A stretch of 64,000 nt of DNA from Salinirussus salinus. Lineage in GTDB: Archaea; Halobacteriota; Halobacteria; Halobacteriales; Haloarculaceae. Below are positions 24,371-33,234 of the stretch, piece by piece (position 1 is the stretch's first letter; each line of letters opens with the position of its first letter). The stretch spans positions 372,001 through 436,000 of the forward strand of contig NZ_WOWO01000003.1 in NCBI RefSeq assembly GCF_009831455.1, read 5' to 3'. The notes beneath the pieces are model-generated. The model saw only the letters and a list, made by a program, of their open reading frames with translations. It did not search any database and had not been told where the DNA came from. Position numbers and translations under genes: made by a program.

Positions 24371-27300
24371 CCGCAGGCACCTCCTTCCCGCCGCCCGAGA
24401 GGTCGATCCCGGTCACCGCGGAGATATTGTCGTCCTGCATGGTGACGCCGATGGCCCGCTCGGAGCGTTCGAGCATCGCCGAGCGGTGGGAGACGACGAC
24501 GAACTGCGCCTCGCCGGCCAGTTCGTCGACCATCTCGCCGACGAGTTCGGCGTTGGCGGCGTCGAGGAAGGCGTCGATTTCATCGAGCGCGTAGAAGGGT
24601 GCGGGGTTGTGCCGCTGGATGGCGAAGATGAAGGCCAGCGCGGTCAGCGACTTCTCGCCGCCGCTCATCGCCTCCAGGCGCTGGACTGGCTTGTCGCCGG
24701 GCTGGGCCTTCATCGTCAGCCCACCCTCGAAGGGGTCCTCGGGGTCCTCGAGGTGGAGGTGCCCGGTCCCGTTCGAGAGTCGCTCGAAGATGTCCTCGAA
24801 GTGACCGTTGATCGACTCGAAGGCCTCCATGAACGTCTCCTTCTTGCGGGCCTCGTAGCTCTCGATGCGCTCGCGGATCCCCTCGGCCTCCTCGACCATC
24901 GTTCCCTTCTTCTCGAGCAGGTCCTCGAGTTCGGCCTGCACCTCGTCGTACTCCTCGATGGCGAGCATGTTCACAGGTTCGAGGGCCTCCATCTCGCCTT
25001 CCAGCCGCTGGATCTCCGCCTCGACGGCCTCGTGGTCGGGGATCTCTTCGGGGTCGTACTCCCCGACCTCGGCCTCGAGTTCGTCGACCTCCCACGCCAG
25101 CCGTTCCTGCTCCTCGCGAGCCTCCGAGAGCTCGCTCTCGACGGCGTCGACCCGGGATTTGGCCTCGTCGCGGGCCTCGCGGGCCTCTGCCAGGTCGGCT
25201 TTCAGCCCCTCGCGGTCGGCTTTCAGGTCGGCGATCTGGTCTTCGAGCTCCGCGACGGCCTCCTCCTTCTCGGCCAGCAGCTCCTCTTTCTCCGCGATCC
25301 CCTCCCGTAGCTCCTCGGCCTCTTCCTCGGCGGCGGCCTTCCGGTCCTGGGCGGCCTCGATCTCCTCGCGGAGGTCCTCGATGGCCTCCTCGGCGTACTC
25401 CTTCTCCAGTTGCAGTTCGTTCAGCTCGGCGTCCAGCTCCTCCTTCTCGGCCTCGAGGTCGTCGATGTCCTCCCGGAGTGACTCCGCCCGTGCGGTCAGC
25501 TCGGGTAGTTCGGAGTCCTCGACTTCCGCCTCCAGGCCGGCGATCGTCGCCTCGATCTCGGCGATCGCGTCGTTTTTCTCCGCAATTTCGGCCTCCAGCT
25601 CGTCCATCCGGTCGGAGACTTCCGTGCGCTCGGCCTCGATCTCCTCCAGGCGCTCGCCGAGCTCTTCGATGCGCCCCTCGGTCTCCGCGATGTCGTCCTC
25701 GCGGCGTTCGATTTCGGCCTCGAGGTCCCGGACCTGCTCGGCGGCCTCGGCCTCCCGGTCGCGGGCGTCGTCCAGCCGACTCTCGACGTCACGAAGCTCC
25801 TCCCGCACGTCGGCCCGCTCGTCTTCCAGTTCGGTGATCCGCTGGGCGACCCGCTCGAGCTTGCCGGTCGTCCCCGAGAAGGAGTACCGCGAGCCCGAGG
25901 TCGACCCGCCGGTCATCGCGCCCGACTTCTCGACGAGGTCGCCGTCCAGGGTCACCAGCCGGAACTGGCCCATCAGGTCCCGTGCCGTTTCGATGTCCTC
26001 GACGACCAGTGTGTCCCCGAGCACGTAGGAGAACACGCCCGCGTACTCGGGGTCGAAGTCGACCAGCTCGTAGGCGAAGTCGACCACGCCCGGCCGGTCC
26101 GGGAGCGGGGGGAGCGACCGCTGCCCCATCTCCGTCAGCGGCAGGAAGGTCGCGCGGCCGGCGTTGCGGGATTTCAGGTACTCGATACAGTGCTGGCCCA
26201 CGCTGTCGTCGTCGACGACGACGTTCGCCAGCCGGCCGCCGGCCGCCGTCTCACAGGCCGTGGCGTACGCCTCGTCGACGCTGCCAAGCTGGCCGACCGC
26301 GCCGTGGACGCCGTCGACGTCGGCGTTCAACACCGTCGTGACCGCGCGGCCGAAGGAGGAGTCGCCGGACTCGCCGGCCTTGGCCTCGAGTTCGGCGTAC
26401 TCCTGCTGGGCGGCGGTGAGGTCGTCCTCGACGTCGTCGAGTTCGTCCTGGAGCTCCCGTTTCTCCGTCCGGAGGTCGTCGACCACCTCCTCGATGGCCT
26501 CGCGGTTCTTCTCGGCCTTCTCGAGTTCGACCTCCAGGTCCTCGACCTCCGCTTCGAGTTCCGGGATCCGCTCCTCCAGCTCCTCGATTTCGGCTTCGGT
26601 CTCGTCGTACTCGTCGGAGCGCCGGCGGGCCTCGTCGAGCAGCCGGTCCTGCTCGCGCTGGAGGTCGTTTTTCTCGCCCTTTGCGGCCTCCAGGGCCTCC
26701 TTCTCGGCTTCGAGTTGCTCTTTGACCTCCTCGAACTCCTCGCCGACCTCGTCGATCCGGGCCTCGACGGTCTCCAGGTCCGCTTCTGTCTCCTGGATGT
26801 CGGCCTGGATGGACGATTTGGCGACCTTTCGCTCGCGGATGTCGCCCTCGAGGTCGTCGATGGTCTCCTGCTTGCCGTCGATCTTCACGAAGGCCTGGCG
26901 ACGGTCGTTCTCGGCCTCCTCGGCGCGCTGCTTGGCGTTCTCGACGCTGTCCTCCAGGCGGGCGATGTCGCCCTTTATCTCCTCGATCTCCCGTTTCAGT
27001 TCCAGCTGTTCGTCCTCGCCTTTCCGCTCGATCTCGGCGTTGAGATCCTCGAGCTCCTCCTCGAGGCGCATCACCGTCCCCTGGCGTTCATCGAGCGTCG
27101 CCTGCCGTTCCTCGAGGGTGGCCTCCAGGTCCTCGATCCCCTCCCCGACCGCCGCGAGTTCCTCGCGTTTGTCCTCGAGTTCGGCGGCCTTCCGGTAGCT
27201 CTCGTACTCGGCCTTCTCGTCGCGCAGGTCCTGGTACCGGAGCGCCGTCTCCCGTTCGTCCTCCAGCTGGTCGAGGCGGGTCTCCTTCTCCTCTATGCGG

Positions 27301-27938
27301 AGTTCGGCCTCGTCGATCCGGTCCTCGACGACCTCCAGTTCCTCGAAGGCCTCCTCCTTCTTGGCGTCGAACTGGGCGACGCCGGCGATCTCGTCGACGA
27401 TCTCCCGGCGGGACCCGGCGGTCATGTTGATGATCTCGGTCACGTCGCCCTGCATCACGACGTTGTACCCCTCGGGGGCCACGCCGGCCTGCTCGAGCAG
27501 GTCCCGGATGTCTCCCAGGTTCACCGACCGGCCGTTGATGTAGTAGTAGGAGTAGTAGTTCTCCTCGGTCTCCTTGACCCGGCGACGGATGGCGACCTCG
27601 TCGACGTCGCCGACGTCCTCGGTGCCCGCTGCCGAGACGACCGCTGCGCGGTCGAGCGTCCGGTCGGTGTTGTCGAGGATGACCTCCACGCTGGCCTCGC
27701 GCTCGCCCTCGAAGGAGTCGCCCTCCTGGTGGCCGGGGTTGTAGATGAGGTCGGTCAGCTTCTCCGCGCGGATGCCCGAGGTGCGTGCGAGCCCGAGCGC
27801 GAACAGCACGGCGTCGATGATGTTCGACTTGCCCGAGCCGTTCGGGCCGCTGACGGTCGTGAAGTCCTCGTAGAAGGGGATCCGCGTTTTCCGGCCGAAA
27901 CTCTTGAAGTTGTCAAGGACGAGCTCTTTGATGTGCAT
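24363..27938 (-). CDS. smc: Chromosome segregation ATPase SMC
   Basis: A 1,191-residue SMC protein. The N-terminal head has Walker A GPNGSGKSNI (31-40). Two long coiled-coil arms (about 170-500 and 680-1030) surround a hinge near 520-660 that includes GRLANVVVDDDSVGQHCIEYL split around a conserved glycine. The C-terminal head carries the ABC signature MSGGEKSLTALAF and Walker B YALDEIDAFLDAAN. Together with ScpA it loads on DNA and extrudes loops. It follows the small coiled-coil gene at 28235 after 24 bp and overlaps scpA, making a three-gene operon. Confidence 0.97.
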   Translation of the reverse strand: MHIKELVLDNFKSFGRKTRIPFYEDFTTVSGPNGSGKSNIIDAVLFALGLARTSGIRAEKLTDLIYNPGHQEGDSFEGEREASVEVILDNTDRTLDRAAVVSAAGTEDVGDVDEVAIRRRVKETEENYYSYYYINGRSVNLGDIRDLLEQAGVAPEGYNVVMQGDVTEIINMTAGSRREIVDEIAGVAQFDAKKEEAFEELEVVEDRIDEAELRIEEKETRLDQLEDERETALRYQDLRDEKAEYESYRKAAELEDKREELAAVGEGIEDLEATLEERQATLDERQGTVMRLEEELEDLNAEIERKGEDEQLELKREIEEIKGDIARLEDSVENAKQRAEEAENDRRQAFVKIDGKQETIDDLEGDIRERKVAKSSIQADIQETEADLETVEARIDEVGEEFEEVKEQLEAEKEALEAAKGEKNDLQREQDRLLDEARRRSDEYDETEAEIEELEERIPELEAEVEDLEVELEKAEKNREAIEEVVDDLRTEKRELQDELDDVEDDLTAAQQEYAELEAKAGESGDSSFGRAVTTVLNADVDGVHGAVGQLGSVDEAYATACETAAGGRLANVVVDDDSVGQHCIEYLKSRNAGRATFLPLTEMGQRSLPPLPDRPGVVDFAYELVDFDPEYAGVFSYVLGDTLVVEDIETARDLMGQFRLVTLDGDLVEKSGAMTGGSTSGSRYSFSGTTGKLERVAQRITELEDERADVREELRDVESRLDDARDREAEAAEQVRDLEAEIERREDDIAETEGRIEELGERLEEIEAERTEVSDRMDELEAEIAEKNDAIAEIEATIAGLEAEVEDSELPELTARAESLREDIDDLEAEKEELDAELNELQLEKEYAEEAIEDLREEIEAAQDRKAAAEEEAEELREGIAEKEELLAEKEEAVAELEDQIADLKADREGLKADLAEAREARDEAKSRVDAVESELSEAREEQERLAWEVDELEAEVGEYDPEEIPDHEAVEAEIQRLEGEMEALEPVNMLAIEEYDEVQAELEDLLEKKGTMVEEAEGIRERIESYEARKKETFMEAFESINGHFEDIFERLSNGTGHLHLEDPEDPFEGGLTMKAQPGDKPVQRLEAMSGGEKSLTALAFIFAIQRHNPAPFYALDEIDAFLDAANAELVGEMVDELAGEAQFVVVSHRSAMLERSERAIGVTMQDDNISAVTGIDLSGGGKEVPADD

Positions 27939-27962
27939 TGGGGTGCTCGCGGGCCGCGCCGC

Positions 27963-28235
27963 CTACGCGATGATGATGTCCGAGTCCTCTGCCTCTTCGG
28001 TCTTCCCGTCGGCCGGCTCGGCTTTAGTACTGTCGGCCTCCGTGGGGTCCGTTTCGGGGTCCGACTCCGTCCCGTCGAACTCGTGTCCGGGGACGAAATC
28101 CAGCTCCTCGTCGACCGCGCTCTCGAGTTCGCGCACCCGGACCTTGCACTCGACGAGTTCGTCCGTCAGCCCCTCGACCGACGCCTCGAGCTCTTTGACG
28201 CGTGATTCCAGTTCCTCGACGCGGTTGCCGCACAT
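27963..28235 (-). CDS. Short coiled-coil protein upstream of smc
   Basis: A 90-residue protein with an N-terminal coiled coil (about 2-50; NRVEELESRVKELEASVEGL continues in heptads) and an acidic, disordered tail ending in SDIIIA. I recall similar short proteins beside haloarchaeal smc genes (DUF7518; unverified). Automated pipelines may call these bZIP factors, but a basic DNA-contact region is absent, so a structural partner of the SMC complex is more likely. The ATG at 28235 follows a purine-rich GGTGGG that could serve as a ribosome-binding site. The last hydrophobic III motif could be a docking peptide. Confidence 0.75.
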   Translation of the reverse strand: MCGNRVEELESRVKELEASVEGLTDELVECKVRVRELESAVDEELDFVPGHEFDGTESDPETDPTEADSTKAEPADGKTEEAEDSDIIIA

Positions 28236-28442
28236 GTGCCCCACCTTTCACCCCGTCCACATAAACGTGCGTCAGACATTGGTTCGCCAGCGGATACGTT
28301 CCACGCCGGCCCGCTCGGCGTCTCTCGCGCCACAACCCGTCCTCTTGGCCGACCGGACGGACGTCTCCACACCTGGAGGTGAAACGGGGGGCTGTCCCCG
28401 CGGCGCCGCTCCGTGACGGCCGGCGCCCGAACGGGTGCGTTA

Positions 28443-28451
28443 GCCTTTAGC
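28443..28451 (+). promoter_or_regulatory. TATA-like box for gatB
   Basis: GCCTTTAGC, centred about 27 nt upstream of the gatB ATG; leaderless spacing. Confidence 0.45.
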
Positions 28452-28473
28452 GAGCGGCTCCCGAACCCGGGGT

Positions 28474-29955
28474 ATGGCTCAGGTACAGGCCGACCGCGAC
28501 CTCGCCGTGGTCATCGGGCTGGAGGTCCACGTCCAGCTCGAAACCGACACCAAGATCTTCTGTGGCTGTTCGACCGGGGCCAGCGAGGAGCCCAACACCA
28601 ACACCTGCCCGGTCTGTCTCGGCCTGCCCGGCGCGCTGCCGGTCCTCAACGAGGGGGCCGTCGAGGCCGCCGTCAAGGTCGGCAAGGCGATCGACGCCTC
28701 GATCCCCGAACGGACCCGGTTTCACCGGAAGAACTACTACTACCCCGACCTCCCCAAGAACTTCCAGATCTCCCAGTACGACGCCCCCATCTGCCAGGAC
28801 GGTGAACTGGAGTTCGCCGTGGAGGGCGAGCGCCGGACGGTCGGGATCGAGCGAGCCCACCTCGAGGAGGACCCCGGCTCGCTGAAACACAAGGGCGGCT
28901 CCATCGACACTGCCGAGTACACCCTGGTCGACTACAACCGCGCCGGGACGCCGCTTCTTGAGGTCGTCACCGAGCCGGACTTCCGGGACGCGGGGGAGGT
29001 GCGCTCTTTCCTCGCGAAACTGGAGGAAGTACTGGAGTATCTGGGCGTGTTCGACGCCGAACGCGACGGCAGTCTCCGGGTCGACGCCAACCTCTCGGTC
29101 GTGGACGGCGAGGAGGTCGGCCCCGACGGGGAGATCGACGACGCCACCCTCGAAGCCGCGAACCGGACCGAGGTGAAGAACATCTCCAGTCACAAGGCGG
29201 CGGAGAAGGCTCTCTCCTACGAGGCCCAGCGCCAGAAAAACGCCATCGAGCGCGGGCGCGCGGTCGAGCAGGAGACCCGCCACTGGGACGAATCCCGCGG
29301 CATAACCGTCTCGATGCGCTCGAAGGAAGAGGAGAAAGACTACCGGTACTTCCGGGAGGCCGACCTCCCGCCGCTGGAGGTCGCCGACTGGAAAGAGCGC
29401 ATCGAGATCCCCGAACTCCCCGACGCCCGCCGCGAGCGGTTTCGCGAGGAGTACGGCCTCGGCGAGGAAGCGGCGGACAAGCTCACCTCCACCAAGCAGG
29501 TCGCGGACTTCTTCGAGGACGTGGCCGCGGCGTTCGACGCCGACCTCGCCGCCACGTGGGTCGCCGACAACCTGCTCGGCGAACTCAACTACCGCGACAT
29601 GGCGGTCACCGACGTCGACGACCGGCTGGACGAGATACAGCGGCTGGTCGAACTGGTGGCGACCGACGAGATCACCGCCAAGAACGCCCGCGAGACGGTG
29701 CTGCGCTCGATGCTCGACGACGGGCGCCACCCCGACACCGTCGTCGAGGAGGAGGGGCTGGGCAAGACCTCCGGCGACGAGGTCCAGGCGGCCGTCGAGG
29801 CGGCCATCGAGGACAACCCCGACGCCGTCGCGGATTACCACGACGGCGAGGAGGGAGCGCTGAACTTCCTGGTCGGCCAGGTGATGCAGGCCACCGGCGG
29901 GAGCGCCGACCCCGGCGACGTGAATCAACTCCTGCGCGAGGAACTGGAGTCGTAG
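28474..29955 (+). CDS. gatB: Asp/Glu-tRNA(Asn/Gln) amidotransferase subunit B
   Basis: A 493-residue GatB that, with GatA and GatC, converts misacylated Asp-tRNA(Asn) or Glu-tRNA(Gln) to the amide form. Markers are VIGLEVHVQLETDTKIFCGC (split as IGLEVHVQL and KIFCGC), the zinc-type cysteines CGCS and CPVCLGLPG, the NYYYPDLPKNFQISQYD block, DYNRAGTPLLEVVTEPD and the C-terminal YqeY-like tRNA-binding domain ending ALNFLVGQVMQATGG. Length is normal. GatA and GatC are not next to it in this window. It lies in the opposite direction to the SMC operon and is convergent with the MFS gene. Confidence 0.96.
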   Translation: MAQVQADRDLAVVIGLEVHVQLETDTKIFCGCSTGASEEPNTNTCPVCLGLPGALPVLNEGAVEAAVKVGKAIDASIPERTRFHRKNYYYPDLPKNFQISQYDAPICQDGELEFAVEGERRTVGIERAHLEEDPGSLKHKGGSIDTAEYTLVDYNRAGTPLLEVVTEPDFRDAGEVRSFLAKLEEVLEYLGVFDAERDGSLRVDANLSVVDGEEVGPDGEIDDATLEAANRTEVKNISSHKAAEKALSYEAQRQKNAIERGRAVEQETRHWDESRGITVSMRSKEEEKDYRYFREADLPPLEVADWKERIEIPELPDARRERFREEYGLGEEAADKLTSTKQVADFFEDVAAAFDADLAATWVADNLLGELNYRDMAVTDVDDRLDEIQRLVELVATDEITAKNARETVLRSMLDDGRHPDTVVEEEGLGKTSGDEVQAAVEAAIEDNPDAVADYHDGEEGALNFLVGQVMQATGGSADPGDVNQLLREELES

Positions 29956-29964
29956 CGGACGCGA

Positions 29965-31296
29965 TTACCGGTAGGCCTCGAACTCCTCGCCGAAGACGAG
30001 GAAGTAGCCGGTCCCGACGAGGCCGATGGCGGCCGCGAGCCCGAAGGCGACCTCGGGGCTCACGAAGTCCCAGAGATACCCCCCGAGGGCGGCGCTGGGG
30101 ATGACGACGGTGTTCCGCAGGAGGTAGTAGGTGCCCGTGACCCGGCCGCCGGCGTCGGCTTCTGCGGGGCCGACGACCAGCGCCTTGTGGGAGGGCAGGC
30201 CGGCGAAGCGCAGCCCCGAGAACGCGAAGACGAGCGCCATCGCGAGCGGGGTCGCGGGGGCGGCGATCAGCACCACGGGGAAGACAGCGTAGACGGCGAA
30301 TCCCAGCGCGACGACGGGCTTGAGCCCGACTCGCTCGGCGGCCTTCGCGGCGGGAGCCATCACCAGCAGGGCGACGGCCATCTCCAGGGAGAGCAGCAGC
30401 CCGAAGAAGGCCTCCGGCGAGAGCTCCAGCGCGTACGAAAAGCCGCCGACCGAGAGGGTCGTCTCCAGGCCCACGGCGTAGAGGTCCGTGACGACGAGGA
30501 TGAAGAAGACGTAGACCATCCCGTTGGCGAAGCGGACCAGCGTGTCGCCGACCAGAAGCGGACGGAGCGGTGGGGGCATCTCCCGGAGGTCCCGGCGGAC
30601 CCCCTCGAGGCCCGCAAACGAGTCGCCGACGGTGTCCGAACTGGCGTCGTACAGCAGGTGCTGGACGACGGTCCCGACCGCGCCGAACAGGACTGCCGCA
30701 GCGAGCACGTACCGGAAGCTCGTCGTGAAGACGGGGCTGAGGCCGATGAGGACCGTCGCCAGCGCCGGCCCCAGAAGGAAGGCGGTCCGGCGGAAGGTCT
30801 CGGTGCTCGCGAAGCCGGCCGCGAGCCGGGAGGGCTCGGTGGCCTGCTTCACGACCGCGAACGTCGCCCCGAGCCCCAGGGATTTCCAGGCCTGGGCGAG
30901 CAGGAGGCCGACGAACACCCAGACCCACGGCTCGACGGTCAGGCCGGCGACCGAGAGCGGCCCGACCGTCGGGGCGACGAGCCAGACCGCGAAGCCGGCG
31001 GTGGCGAGCAGGCCGAAGAGCGTCAGTGCCGTCCGCGAGCCGACCCGGTCGGAGATGGCACCGCCGGGGTAGGGGTAGACCGCCGAGACGACGTTGCTCG
31101 CCGTCCCGAACAGGCCGACGACGAAGCCCGACGCGCCCAGCAACTCGATGTACCGCGGGAGAAAGCGGCTGGTCATCTGGAAGGCGAGGCTGAAGGCGAA
31201 CATCGCAAGTGACAGCACGAGCACGTCCCGCTGGAGCGCGAAGAACTGTCGAAAGGCGTCGAGTGGTCCCGAGGGTTCGGCCCGCTCCCGTGCCAT
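29965..31296 (-). CDS. MFS transporter
   Basis: A 443-residue major facilitator superfamily protein with about 12 membrane helices in two halves. The loop between helices 2 and 3 has the motif-A pattern GGAISDRVGSRTALTLFG. A charged central loop (about 205-240) separates the halves. Such carriers use ion gradients to import or export small molecules; I cannot infer the substrate. The stop lies 9 bp from the gatB stop (convergent). The ATG at 31296 leaves a plausible cytosolic N-terminus of about 30 residues. Confidence 0.88.
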   Translation of the reverse strand: MARERAEPSGPLDAFRQFFALQRDVLVLSLAMFAFSLAFQMTSRFLPRYIELLGASGFVVGLFGTASNVVSAVYPYPGGAISDRVGSRTALTLFGLLATAGFAVWLVAPTVGPLSVAGLTVEPWVWVFVGLLLAQAWKSLGLGATFAVVKQATEPSRLAAGFASTETFRRTAFLLGPALATVLIGLSPVFTTSFRYVLAAAVLFGAVGTVVQHLLYDASSDTVGDSFAGLEGVRRDLREMPPPLRPLLVGDTLVRFANGMVYVFFILVVTDLYAVGLETTLSVGGFSYALELSPEAFFGLLLSLEMAVALLVMAPAAKAAERVGLKPVVALGFAVYAVFPVVLIAAPATPLAMALVFAFSGLRFAGLPSHKALVVGPAEADAGGRVTGTYYLLRNTVVIPSAALGGYLWDFVSPEVAFGLAAAIGLVGTGYFLVFGEEFEAYR

Positions 31297-31351
31297 CCTG
31301 TGAGTGCGGGTACGACCCGCGCCGCTTAGTGCGTACCGGTGACCCTGGCTG

Positions 31352-32146
31352 TCACTCCGCGCCGTTGACCCGCAGCCCGAACTCCGCGGCCAGGGTGTCG
31401 TGCCACTCCGCTTCCGGGACGGCGCGCTCGGTCTCCGTACCCTCCCGGTAGACCGTCAGCGTCTCGTGGTCGAGTTTCTTGTACCCTTCCCCGGTCCCGA
31501 CGGTGACGACCGGGTCGCCGGTGAACGGCGATTCGGGAGCCCTCGAGAGGTAGTCACAGGAGGCCCGGAAATAGGAGAGCTCGCGGGGCCGCTCCTGGAG
31601 GACGTACCGGTCGGTCCACTCCCCGCCGGGTTTGCGGAACTGTGTCAGGTAGCCCGCGTCGGGGCGGTCGCTGTCGACGACCCGCCAGTCGACCCCCGCC
31701 CGGTCGGTTCGTACTCCGCCAGCAAGCGGCAGCGGCCGGCGCAGCGGCGGGACCGCGAGCCCCACGTCCACGACGTAGCGCCGGTCGAGGTCGACGATGT
31801 TGGTGTGGTGGTTCGCTGGCGTGCCGACGCTCCCGTCCTCGTTGAGCACGCAGGCGGCGACCCGGTCGGCCTCGAACCCCACCGCGCGCAGGAGGCCGTG
31901 AAACAGCCCGTTGAGTTCGAAGCAGTAGCCGCCGCGCTCGCGGCCGACGACCTTCTCGTAGAGCGCGTCGGGGTCGAGAGTGACCCCCTCGCCGCGCCCC
32001 TCGGCGAAGGGGTCGCCGACGATCGAGAGGTTCTCGAAGGGGACGGTCTCGACGTGGGCCCGCTGGAGCCGGTGGAGACTCTCGAGGTCGGTGGTCACCC
32101 CCTCGGGGTCGACGCCGACCCGCCGGAGGTAGCGTGCCGCGTCCAT
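31352..32146 (-). CDS. Arylamine N-acetyltransferase (NAT)
   Basis: A 264-residue NAT-family enzyme with the complete papain-like triad: Cys75 in RGGYCFELNG, His114 in ANHHTNIVDL and Asp127 in YVVDVGLA. NATs move an acetyl or related acyl group from acyl-CoA to arylamines or hydrazines; some make amide bonds in secondary metabolism. Length is normal for the family. The upstream 600 bp holds a long inverted-repeat element instead of another gene. It may share an upstream direction with the zinc-ribbon gene at 33122, but the repeat separates them. Confidence 0.9.
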   Translation of the reverse strand: MDAARYLRRVGVDPEGVTTDLESLHRLQRAHVETVPFENLSIVGDPFAEGRGEGVTLDPDALYEKVVGRERGGYCFELNGLFHGLLRAVGFEADRVAACVLNEDGSVGTPANHHTNIVDLDRRYVVDVGLAVPPLRRPLPLAGGVRTDRAGVDWRVVDSDRPDAGYLTQFRKPGGEWTDRYVLQERPRELSYFRASCDYLSRAPESPFTGDPVVTVGTGEGYKKLDHETLTVYREGTETERAVPEAEWHDTLAAEFGLRVNGAE

Positions 32147-32227
32147 ACCCTCTCTTTCGTGCCGGTGTCCGTAACGGTTTGGCGTTCGGGCGATGCGGGT
32201 TGTTCGCTCACTCCCTTGACTGAAGAA

Positions 32228-32715
32228 CCGAGAACAGCAAGAAAGCCCCGACCGGTTCGACTCGGGGGGCTCTCACGGCTCCCTGCGGTCACCGTTCGAG
32301 CAGGCCGAGGTCTCCCTTCGGTCGACCTCGCGCTCGCTGCGGTCCTCACTCACTCCGTTCGTTGCGGTCCTTGCGTCACCGGGAGAGCGAAGCTCTCCCG
32401 AGCTCACGGCGGCTGCGCCGCCGTGAACGCCGTGCTTCCCGCAACGCCTCGCCCCTTTCAGTCCCGCCCGATCTGGACGTTCCAATTGGGCGCACGCTGT
32501 CGCGGCTCCGGCCGCGACGACACCGTGCGAGGGATGAGCGACTGAGCCCAGCGAAGGAGCGAATCGGCTGGGGAGGTCTGTGGCGCTGGGCGGGGCTGAA
32601 AGGGGCAAGCCGTTCGGCGACGGCGGCTGACGCAAGCACCGCAGTGAGTGCAACGAATGAGGAGCGCAGCGAAGCCCCCGAGCCGAACGGCTTGGGGCTT
32701 TCATGCTGCTCGACT
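32228..32715. repeat. Long nested inverted-repeat element, copy A
   Basis: This 488-bp non-coding element fills most of the gap between the NAT gene and the zinc-ribbon gene. Outer arms: GAGAACAGCAAGAAAGCCCC (32230) pairs with GGGGCTTTCATGCTGCTCG (32694), and the next bases (CCGGTTCGACTCGGGGGG) pair with CCCCCGAGCCGAACGG. Inner arms: GCCCCTTTCAGTCCCGCCC (32451-32469) pairs with its near-perfect complement at 32588-32606. Small perfect hairpins sit inside at 32381-32399, 32405-32425 and 32499-32518. Copy B (50785) shares the arms but has a much shorter centre. It looks like a MITE or other non-autonomous element. Open frames crossing it show no family likeness. Confidence 0.75.
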
Positions 32716-32739
32716 CTTTTTATCCGATGTATGATCCTA

Positions 32740-32747
32740 TTAAAAAA
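32740..32747 (-). terminator. T-run at the end of the zinc-ribbon gene
   Basis: Six consecutive T residues on the minus strand directly follow the TGA stop at 32748-32750, the kind of short U-run where archaeal polymerase releases. Confidence 0.45.
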
Positions 32748-33122
32748 TCAGCCCCGAAAGTCGAACCGCGGCGGGTCGATGTTCGGCGTCCGGTGGTCGA
32801 CGGGCCGGCCGTCCTCGTACCGGACGAAGCTGAGATAGAAGGTCCGCCCGCAGCCGTCCTTCTCCGGGTCGGGGTCGTTCGCGCCGCCGCCGTCGACCGG
32901 TCCCGCCGGCTCGGCGTCTCCGGTCGCCCTCTCGCCTCCGTTGCCCAGACAGACGAACTCGACGCCGTCTGCGGCCTCGATATCCTCGACGTCGTCGGTC
33001 GGGGCGGCGTACTCCCACCCCTCCAGGGGCTCGCGGCTGACGCACTTGTCGTCGAGATACCCCTCCCGCTCGACGCCAGTCACCGCCCCGCAGTAGGGGC
33101 AGTGGTACGTGACTTCGACCAT
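32748..33122 (-). CDS. Zinc-ribbon-like hypothetical protein, 124 aa
   Basis: A small acidic protein with an N-terminal metal site, CPYCGAVTG (Cys8 and Cys11), more cysteines at about 27 and 58 and another at about 91 (DGCGRTFYLSFV). The pattern resembles a rubredoxin-like or zinc-ribbon fold with an acidic, glycine-rich insert in the middle. No named family recognised. It diverges from alaX. Confidence 0.65.
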   Translation of the reverse strand: MVEVTYHCPYCGAVTGVEREGYLDDKCVSREPLEGWEYAAPTDDVEDIEAADGVEFVCLGNGGERATGDAEPAGPVDGGGANDPDPEKDGCGRTFYLSFVRYEDGRPVDHRTPNIDPPRFDFRG

Positions 33123-33234
33123 ACTCCCTGTAGGGGCTGGAGCGGTATAGCGTAGGCGCCTGGGTTCCGGCCCCACTCTCTCGCTTTCGACGACACCTGG
33201 TGCGTTTTTACTACCCCGACGCCAACCCCGTGGT

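Noticed and set aside
32362-32838. Short open frames through repeat copy A
   Set aside because: They are Arg/Ser-rich, have no homologues I recognise and arise from the inverted-repeat sequence itself.
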